NCBI GenBank assembly: GCA_037176725.1
Contig: JAZBRS010000044.1
Coordinates: 5,270,001-5,334,000, forward strand
Source of the DNA: Posidonia oceanica
Lineage: Eukaryota; Streptophyta; Magnoliopsida; Alismatales; Posidoniaceae
DNA: 64,000 bases
Direction of reading: 5' to 3'
This document shows, piece after piece, positions 56,818 to 64,000 of this stretch (positions are counted from its first letter, which is position 1; every line of letters starts with the position of its first letter). The position numbers and the translations under genes were made by a program. A model generated the notes under the pieces. It did not search any database and was not told the DNA's origin. It saw nothing but the letters and a program-made list of their open reading frames with translations.

Positions 56818-59800
56818 TGTAGTAATCCTGAAAATCAGATCGTCCATGCACGAAGCCGAAACTCGCGTGCACCGATCGAAATTGGGTCACTATTAGCAGC
56901 TGGATCTGAGGAAGGAAACTCTACTTGGAAATGCTGGCAAAAGAGGAAAAAAGAAAGATATGACAAAATCAGAGTCGCCATTATATCTATTAAATCGGGA
57001 GACAAGGAAAATCAGGGAAATGCATGGAAACCATGCAAAAAGATGCAAATGCTATGCATTGATATGCGATGCTATGACTCATGCCTAGGATGAGGGTATA
57101 ATGGTCATTTCGGGCCAAGAGAAAGGGCAAGGACTCCTATTACGTACGGGGAAGGTGTTAGGCACCCTTGATACGTCCGAAGAATCGATCTTTCTTAGGT
57201 TTCTCGCTCGCATATGCAGGAAGATGCATGCTTTGAATGCCTAAATGCCATGAATGCTTAATTACATGCTCAAATGTATGTTCTAAGTGCTAAGATGCGT
57301 GCTGGGAATTAAACGTGCAATCTGTGTGCTCAGTAGCGTTGCTAGTGTTCCGAACGGGCAAGCCTTGGTTCGTAAGAACTTCTAGGCAGTAAGCATCATC
57401 TCCTTAAATGCAATGCTGGCGATAAATCGAAATAGCAACGAAAACCATGCAATGCGAAGCGACATGCAAAGGGAAAACGAAGCAGGGGCAGAAAATCATG
57501 CATTGCAAGTGTGCGACAAGCAAAAGGAAGCAAAGCAGGGCGATAAAGCCTAATCTACATGCACAAGAAAACAGATCGCGAAAACGATGCATGCAATGCA
57601 AATGATAAGGCAATGAGTTATATGCAGTGATTCAGATGGGCTTATCTTGAATATCTGAGGTCTGATCTGAAATAACTTTGGTTATAATGAAAGATCATTC
57701 AACCAGGAAGACCATGATAGTTAGATCATGAAGATCCAAGGTCCGATTAAAAGTTATTCAGGAATCAAGTCAGATGGCTCAAGGGCCAGAAAAAGTGGTC
57801 TAAGTGGAGGTCTAAGTGCAAATTACCCCTATGTGTGTGCAATGCAGGGTATCCTACATGCAATGAGGCTAAAGATGCTCTAACAAGTGCTAGAGTGCAA
57901 TACACAATGATATGGGAGTGCAATGCATGCAAGAATGCAAAGGCAGGGACCTAAGTGCAATTAAAGTAAATGCAGGGGCCTAAATGCAATAACATGGTAA
58001 AATACAATGCAACAGGATAAATGCATGCAAAAAAGTAATGCAGCAATGTAATAGGCAAGCAATGGCAGAATGCAACATTAATTAAAAGATGTGCATGCAA
58101 TAATGCAAGAAATGGACCTACATGTAATTTTGAAAACATGCTGGACCTAAGTGCAATGCAAAAGAAACAGGTAAGCAGACAACAGTAGGTTTTAGGACTA
58201 ACATGCAATTAGACCTAACTGTTGAATTTAAAATGCAAAGCAGGATGCAAGCATGAAGAAACTAGGCATAAGGACCTACATGTAATTTTGAAAACATGTA
58301 GGGTTTAGAATGCAAGGCTAAACAGGCATGCAAACAAGCAACAGTTGGAAATTATGGAGTGAAATGCAATTTGTAAAACTGTTGGACATTTAAAGCAATG
58401 CAATATGATTAAAGTTGCAATTTAAATGATGCATGCATGCAAAATGGACTTAAATGTAATAAACACAAGTCACAGGACTTTATTGCAATGTAATAAAGTT
58501 TAAAATTGCATTTAAATGGCAGCTGGAAGCAAACTGGACCTAAATGCAATAATGCAAACTTGTAGGACTTTATTACAATGTAATAAGGTTTAAAATTACA
58601 TTTTAAATGGCAGTTGAAAGTAAACTGGACTTAAATGCAATAATTGGAATTTACAAGACTTTATTGCAATGTAATAAAGTTTTAAATTCACATTTAAATC
58701 ACAGCTTAAAGTAAACAGGACCTAAATGTAAAAATTAAAACCCAGAGGGCTTTATTACAATGCAATAAGGTTTAAAATTACATTTAAATCACAAATGACA
58801 TGTGAACTGGACCTAAATGCAATTCTTAAAACATGCAGATATTTAATACAATGCAATATAGTTATAAATGCAGATTAAATGACTTTAACAACTGATGCCA
58901 GACCTAAATGCAAATACAACAAACTTAAGGACCTAAATGCAATGTTTGAAACGAACTTTAAATTAAAACGCTACAGTGCTACAGTGTTTATCGAGCTCTA
59001 GCAGCTGGCACCGGAGAAGGAGGTTGCAGCAACGGCAGTCCAGCGGGCGAGTGGCAGTGCTGAGGCCCACGGAGGCTGGAGACAGTCCAGCGGGATACTT
59101 TGGTGAGTTCAACGGTGCGTGACGGTGGTCGGGGCGACCTGTCGACGTCGGTTGGTTGCTGAAGGCGGTGCGGGTGCTGGAGACGACGGCGGCGCAAGGG
59201 CAGAGCAGGGTTGAGTCGAGGGAGGTTCAATGCAGCTCGGGGGCTGATCTGGTGGAGTGACGGAGGTCTAGAGCACTGTGGCGCACGGCGGCTGCTGCGG
59301 ATCGACGTCGAAGAAGGCGACTGTAGCGGTGGAGCTCGAAACACGCACTGAAGCCCTAAACATACATCTAACTAGCTAGGAAGCTAAAGGAGCATGCAAG
59401 GAAGCTAGGGATGAGGTCCGTTACCTGCGTGGATGGCTGAAGAAGGCTGCCGGTCTCCAGTGGGTGCGACTGTGCAGTTGGAGGTCGCGGCGGCGCTGCG
59501 GTGAGCAAGAAGTTCATGGTGTGATCGGCGCGAGTTGCTGGAGCTTTGAGGAATGTCCGAAGCAAGTTAATTGCTCTCCCTCCCGCTCTGTTGCTAGTTT
59601 GAAGAAAATGGGTCACTCTGGTTTTTTCCCTTTTCTTCTGGTGATGTAGCTCTCTCAGGGGCTGTGGTTCTCTCCGTGGCTTCGTGGAAGGCTAAGGGAG
59701 ATGATGGAAGGCTGAGTGGGAGCGTGGGGTTGCTGTGGTTGCTTGGGAGAAAAAAGATGCTGTGCTGTGTGCGAGGGAAGAAGGAGAAGATGGGTTCTCT

Positions 59801-60741
59801 CTGGTTGCTGTGAGGATTGGGTTCTGGGGGATTGTGCTGCTGCTGTATGTGGGTGCCTGAGGAGATGGATCTTGCTTGGGTTCAAAGCCACAGAAGATAA
59901 GGGCAAGGGGTTGCTGTTTTTGTGCCGAGAGTTGGGCAGTGGATTGGCTGTGAGTTGGCTGTTGATTGAGCTGCTATGTGAGCGGGAATTTAGGAGGGTG
60001 TTAGTGTGGATGGGAGAGGCAGTAAGTGCTGAGGGGGGAAGTGTTGAAGGCCACGTGAAGGCCAAGCATGGTGGTGAAAGCTGTGTGTGGAGGTGTTGTT
60101 GCTGTGAAGGGAAGGCTGGGTTTGCAGCAACTGAAGGAGGGAAAAAAGGAAGAGAAAGAAGAGGTCGGGCCTGGAAGTGGGCTGAAGGAAAAGAAAAAAA
60201 AGAAGAAAAAAGAAAGGAGGGAGGAGATGGTGGGCTGGGCTTGGAAGTGGAAAAAAGAAAGGGAAAAAAGGAAAGAAGGAGAAGAGGAGTGGGCTGGGCT
60301 TGGAAGGAGGGGAAAAGAAAGAAAAAGAAAAAAGGGAGAAGAAGAAGAAAAAAAAGAAGAAAAAGAGAAGAAGAAAAGAAAGAAGGCTTGGGCTTGGGCT
60401 TGTGCATGTGTGGGTGTGACCAAGGGTTTCTAGGGTTTTGCTAGGGTTTAGGTGAGTGCAAACCTAGGGTTTAACCTAGGGTTTAGGTGAGTGCTAACCT
60501 AAGGTTTAGGTGTGGATTTCCTAGAGTTTTCTAGGGTTTCAACCTAGGGTTTTTCTAGGGTTTAGGTGTGGATTTCCTATAGTTTTTTAGGGTTTTAACC
60601 TATGGTTTTTCTAGGGTTTAGTGAGTACTAACCTAGGGTTTAACTTAGGGTTTAGGTTTAGAAAAAGGGTGTGGTTTTGGGTTTGGTTTTAGGGTTTCAG
60701 AGAGAACCACTAATTCAGCCTGTCGAAATGGGGTGTCTACA
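56818..60741 (-). mobile_element. Solo LTR C5, complete, 3,924 bp (Tat-type, minus strand)
   Basis: On the minus strand it begins TGTAGACACCCC and ends GGATTACTACA, flanked by a perfect GGTAT duplication. Minus-strand order: telomere-like tract (60425-60700), GA-rich tract (60130-60390), GC-rich part (58980-60100), 91-bp repeats (57900-58950), GTGCCTAACACCTTCCCC block (57140-57165), a TGGCGACTC site (56970), end. There is no internal region, so it is a solo LTR or an LTR-only derivative. The 242-250-codon ORFs on both strands at 59655-60444 are low complexity. Confidence 0.88.
60425..60700 (-). repeat. Telomere-like CTAGGGTTT tract in LTR C5
   Basis: More than ten degenerate copies of TAGGGTTT or CCTAGGGTTTA, some joined as AACCTAGGGTTTAACC. 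This resembles the plant telomere repeat TTTAGGG and the AAACCCTA promoter telo-box. It stands close to the LTR start, and is part of the LTR rather than a chromosome end. Confidence 0.75.
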
Positions 60742-61326
60742 GGTATTCAGACACGATTGATTGTCTAGTCCGCACCAGGTGTGTGATGGACCAGACCGTG
60801 TGTTTTGAGGCTTGATTTGGCTAGTGTGGTCATTTCTAGTATGCATAAAGATTTTGAAAAGAGCATGCATATGGTTTTGAAATGAAAAGAGAAAAGATGA
60901 TTTCAAATGCATGTTTTTAGTGGTTTGCTTTGTGGGCAATGAGGTATGCCCTGTTGTGGCATCCAGAAGTGATGCCTGTGTTTGTTGCTTGTGGCGTAGT
61001 TACGCTTGTTTCCTCGACGTTGTTTGTCGAGTTGTTTGTGTGCGTAGGTGGGGTGTGTGCTGGGTGACCTATTGAGTGGTCACTCACGTGTGTTTTGTTT
61101 TCGTTTTTGGCAGGTGCAGGATAGGAGCTAGAGTTGCTAGTGCATGTAGGAGAGGAGTCACACTACCACACATCAAGGGTTCTGGGTAAGTGAGTTGTTT
61201 AAGTTTATTTTATTTCTGCTTTATAGTATTTGTGAGAATTTAGTTCTGTAGTTCATGAATGCTAATAAGATTTTTTTTAAAAAAATGTTAGCTAAGTTGA
61301 GAAGTAACGACATTGGGGTCGTTATA

Positions 61327-61502
61327 TAGACGATTTTCAATTTCACAAAAAAGTTGAATTTTTTTTTAAGATAGAGTTTTATTAAACATTTACGTGTCAT
61401 TTATAATAGATGAATTTTTTCATAGGTGTATCATATTTTCCACCTCTATATTGGTATTATCGATATTTTCTTGAATTTGATGCACTTTTGTCAGCTTATA
61501 CT
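61327..61502 (+). repeat. Start of macrosatellite unit D4
   Basis: First 176 bases of a further unit (CATTTACGTGTCATTTATAA), cut by LTR B2 at 61503. The array probably goes on beyond element B2, outside the window. Confidence 0.85.
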
Positions 61503-62959
61503 TGTGGATGTGGATTTGGGGGGGTGTTTGAATGAAGATGCCGGTGCTTCCACGACGACAGTTTGATGTGATCGCCACTCATCTATGGGCTGACAAGACG
61601 CCTTGGGGGAGATGATGAGGATGCGGGTACTCGAATCACTAAATCAACAGTAGGATGTCATCTAGCAGCTCCCTCGTGTCACGTAAGCGTTATTCCTTTC
61701 CTTCAAAACAAAGTAAATAGATCCGGATTAGTTCGTGCAGTAAGCGGTAGAAGAAATAAACAGGAAAAGTAATGTAAAAGAAAGAAACTAATACTAACCA
61801 GGGGTTATTCCTCGCATGCATATGCTATGGGTCCTATGCTAAGGAATGCAATATGAATTAAAAAGTAGATTGGAAGAATACTCCCTTCACTCTTGTGCTG
61901 TATGTAGTAGAGTAGAAGTGGAGGCACAGTCGAAGCTCCGGCTTGGCTCAAGATCTTTGGGACCTAGGGTTTCTGGATTGAAAGTGGAAGCTAGGATTCC
62001 TCTTTTGAAGATGGGGGGTAGAGTTTCTGGATTGAAAACTCTAGCTCTCTGAATGTGAAAGCTCAAAACCCTAAAAATCTAAAGGGAATTTCTCTCTTTC
62101 GAACTAACAGGGAGTGTTTTTCTCACAATTGACTAGGGGTTAAAACATTGACCCACGAGAAGTTTCTAGAAGAAAAGTGACAGTTATTGTCAGTCGCCGC
62201 ATATGTAGGCGCCTAAGACCAGTAATTGCTCAAGCACTCGTGGGAAAACCGTGGAAATTCGGTTCGATGGAGGCCATGATCATTAGTCACCGGTTATGTT
62301 GGCGTCTATCGGTCAATGGATCGTGGGAAAAAACTGTTGCAGTTCCATGACCGTTAGTCGCCGATTACGTTGGAGTCTATTGGAAGAGGGGATTGTGGGA
62401 AAAAATCGTTGTGATTCCATGACCGTTAGTCGCCGGTTATGTCAGCGTCTAACAGTTGGTGGGGTTGTGGGAAACAACTGTCAAAAATAAGTGCAAGAAG
62501 CGGTTAAAGGAGCCCACGACAGTTAGTTGCCTGCTACGATGACGTCTAGTTTAGTCGCCTCTTCAAAGGACGTCTATCCATGTTGCCTTCCCAGCTGGCA
62601 ACTAGCAAGCTCAGTTCACTCTTAGCTCTAGCTCTTAGGTTCTATCCAGAGAATACCTGATAAAAGGCCGGGAAACTTCAGATAGTCTATGAAATCATAA
62701 AGACATCTTCTCTAACTCAAATCTGCCACGAATCTGAATAAAAATAAAGGACACTCGAGGTACTCGGACTTATTGTGAGTCTGAGTGCGTCAGCTTTGCC
62801 ACAGTCAACAACTTGAGTCAAGTAGGATCAAGCGATGCTTCGAAGAAATTACGGAAGATCTGGGAAATGTGTTATCAATACTTTAGACATGTGATTTGGG
62901 GCGCCTCAAGGTCCCTATCTTAAAAGAACTCTCAGAAATGCGAAAATGGGATATCTACA
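61503..62959 (-). mobile_element. 3' LTR of element B2 (minus strand)
   Basis: On the minus strand it starts TGTAGATATCCC and ends CCACATCCACA. It parallels B1's LTR (CCTTGGGGGAGAT, GCATGCATATGCTATG, TTTGGGGCGCCTCAAGG). A polypurine tract precedes it on the minus strand (62974-62960), so it is a 3' LTR and the body lies to the right. The left flank ATACT is the expected target duplication; its partner is outside the window. Five or more word-pair modules are at 62190-62600. Confidence 0.8.
62190..62600. repeat. TAGTCGCC / GGCGTCTA modules in LTR B2
   Basis: Five modules spaced about 75 bp: TAGTCGCCGGTTATG with GGCGTCTA or AGCGTCTAAC about eight bases on. Between them runs a repeated GATCGTGGGAAAAA and CATGACCGT wording, so module and spacer are amplified together here. 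Confidence 0.75.
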
Positions 62960-62974
62960 AATGCCTCTCCTTGG
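62960..62974 (-). promoter_or_regulatory. Polypurine tract of element B2
   Basis: On the minus strand CCAAGGAGAGGCATT stands directly before the LTR start TGTAGATATCCC, like the tracts of family A. Confidence 0.75.
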
Positions 62975-64000
62975 AGTTGATCTTGGAACAAAATTGGGTC
63001 CAAGGCAAGAACGATGTCTTATTGAGCATTTCCTGAAAAGGGGAGCTCCATATCAAACAATTCGCCATTGAAGTAGCCATAGGAAAGATAAAAAGAGGTT
63101 TTTAAATTGCCATCACATTGGAAACTCAGGCATCGAGGGGTCAAGTCAGTTTCGGAACTATGTGTCACAGCCGATGTCACGACCAGGTCAACCATGTAGA
63201 GGTGCTCCAACGAGGCAAGAACTAAAGAGGAAATTGCGGGATGTTATTCCAACACGATCGAAAGGAGTGTGACGTTTTGTTTGAGACTTCACTCAGTTGG
63301 AATTGATAAAAGGATAGGTAGGAACTGGGTTGACTCTAGGAGAATCACATGTCCTAAGGGTTTCTAACACTCTTGAAGATCAATGCTCCGTCCGTGCTCC
63401 ACTTCCAATGATATGAGAAAATGCATGGATGCATGATTCAAACATACGATGATAATGCAAGGTCAACACGCAATGCAATGAATGGTCCATATGCTAGGTT
63501 AGGCCGGTGGGGTACGGTTGGTCCCAAACCATATGGACATATGCAAAATGAATGAATGCAATTCATTGTGGTCAAGTGTTTTCAGTCCTCAAGTGTGATT
63601 AGCACTCTCTGGAAAGGACCGTCGTCCCACAGCTCGATTTGGCAAGTAAAGAAGCTCTATGCAAAGAGAACCGGGTGAGGGAGTGAACCCTTCACTTGCC
63701 AATCCGATGTGTCGTCTGGTGTTCGCAGTGGTTGTGCCGGTGGGCACTGTGTGAGCTTAAGACAGGAGCTCATTCTTCAGCTTTAGTTTGGAGTTTGCAA
63801 GTGGTAGCATCATTCTTAGTGAAAGGGATGCTGTGTTGCAATAGATGGTCTGTTCTGATGTTTTAGTCGCCTGCTCTTTAGGTGCCCGGGCTAGTCGCCT
63901 GCTTCTGGAGCGACGTGCGATCTCCTGGCTTATTTATTTCAGCAACCGTTTTAACCTTGGATTCTCTTGATAGGGGGAGATAAAAGGCGGCCGTCCTTAC
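62975..64000 (-). mobile_element. 3' internal end of element B2
   Basis: Untranslated 3' part of a minus-strand Tat-like element that continues beyond the window. No protein domain; the 63-codon minus ORF at 63019-63210 is not recognised. Two AGTCGCC modules lie at 63860-63915. Confidence 0.55.

Larger units (their letters stand above)
53907..61326 (+). repeat. Macrosatellite unit D3, interrupted by LTR C5
   Basis: 7,420 bp between equivalent points. Without C5 (3,924 bp) and one five-base duplication it is 3,491 bp, 119 less than D1 and D2. The shortage is explained by a deletion near 54680, where the middle 540-bp submonomer lacks its second half. The end is decayed (GGTCGTTATA). Confidence 0.88.

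Noticed and set aside
59655..60444. ORFs of 242-250 codons on both strands
   Set aside because: Both are translations of a GA-rich tract in LTR C5 (Phe/Ser/Leu on one strand, Lys/Glu/Gly on the other).
60425..60700. True telomere or chromosome-end remnant
   Set aside because: Repeats are degenerate and lie wholly inside an LTR with its own target duplication.

Overview
The window looks like repeat-rich (probably pericentromeric) DNA of a flowering plant, most likely a eudicot; the species cannot be told from the sequence. The reasons are plant Ty3/gypsy elements of the Tat/Ogre type (second 'archaeal-type' RNase H after the usual one, very long LTRs), a Ty1/copia element with the plant tRNA-iMet primer site, plant mobile domain (PMD) genes, and TTTAGGG-like tracts. 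I see no intact host gene, no tRNA or rRNA gene and no CRISPR array. Almost everything is nested, decayed LTR retrotransposons, named A to E here.

Layout. 1-2775: leader, primer site and 5' LTR of a minus-strand element B1. 2776-2941: LTR fragment. 2943-12379: body of one family A copy (pol pseudogene, then an intronless DUF7745/PMD-like ORF, then minisatellites and a polypurine tract). 12380-13694: LTR A shared with the next copy. 13695-25757: second A body, with primer site, gag pseudogene, minisatellite, an eight-exon PMD gene on the opposite strand, and the same 3' minisatellites. 25758-27040: terminal LTR A. 27041-30530: LTR C1. 30843-41803: a Ty1/copia element with a MITE in its LTR, split by an insertion that holds solo LTR C2 (34809-38050) and by solo LTR E1 (39259-41763). 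41804-46480: further LTR pieces (E2, C3, C4). 46481-61502: a macrosatellite with a 3,610-bp unit, whose third unit carries the 3,924-bp solo LTR C5. 61503-64000: 3' LTR and 3' end of a minus-strand element B2.

Main points. (1) Several unrelated LTR families each carry their own short inverted word pairs (for example GTTGGACGC with GCGTCCAAC) in dispersed modules of about 60 bp. (2) A multi-exon PMD gene lies antisense inside a retrotransposon, with all seven GT-AG introns kept and every one in phase 0, and it is flanked on both sides by word modules plus a direct repeat. (3) Nearly all in-frame stops in gag, pol, DUF7745 and PMD are explained by C-to-T changes (CAG, CAA, CGA to TAG, TAA, TGA) with hardly any frameshifts, the mark of heavily methylated, silenced copies. 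(4) The 3,610-bp tandem unit recurs with exactly the same spacing twice. All functional links between these are inference.
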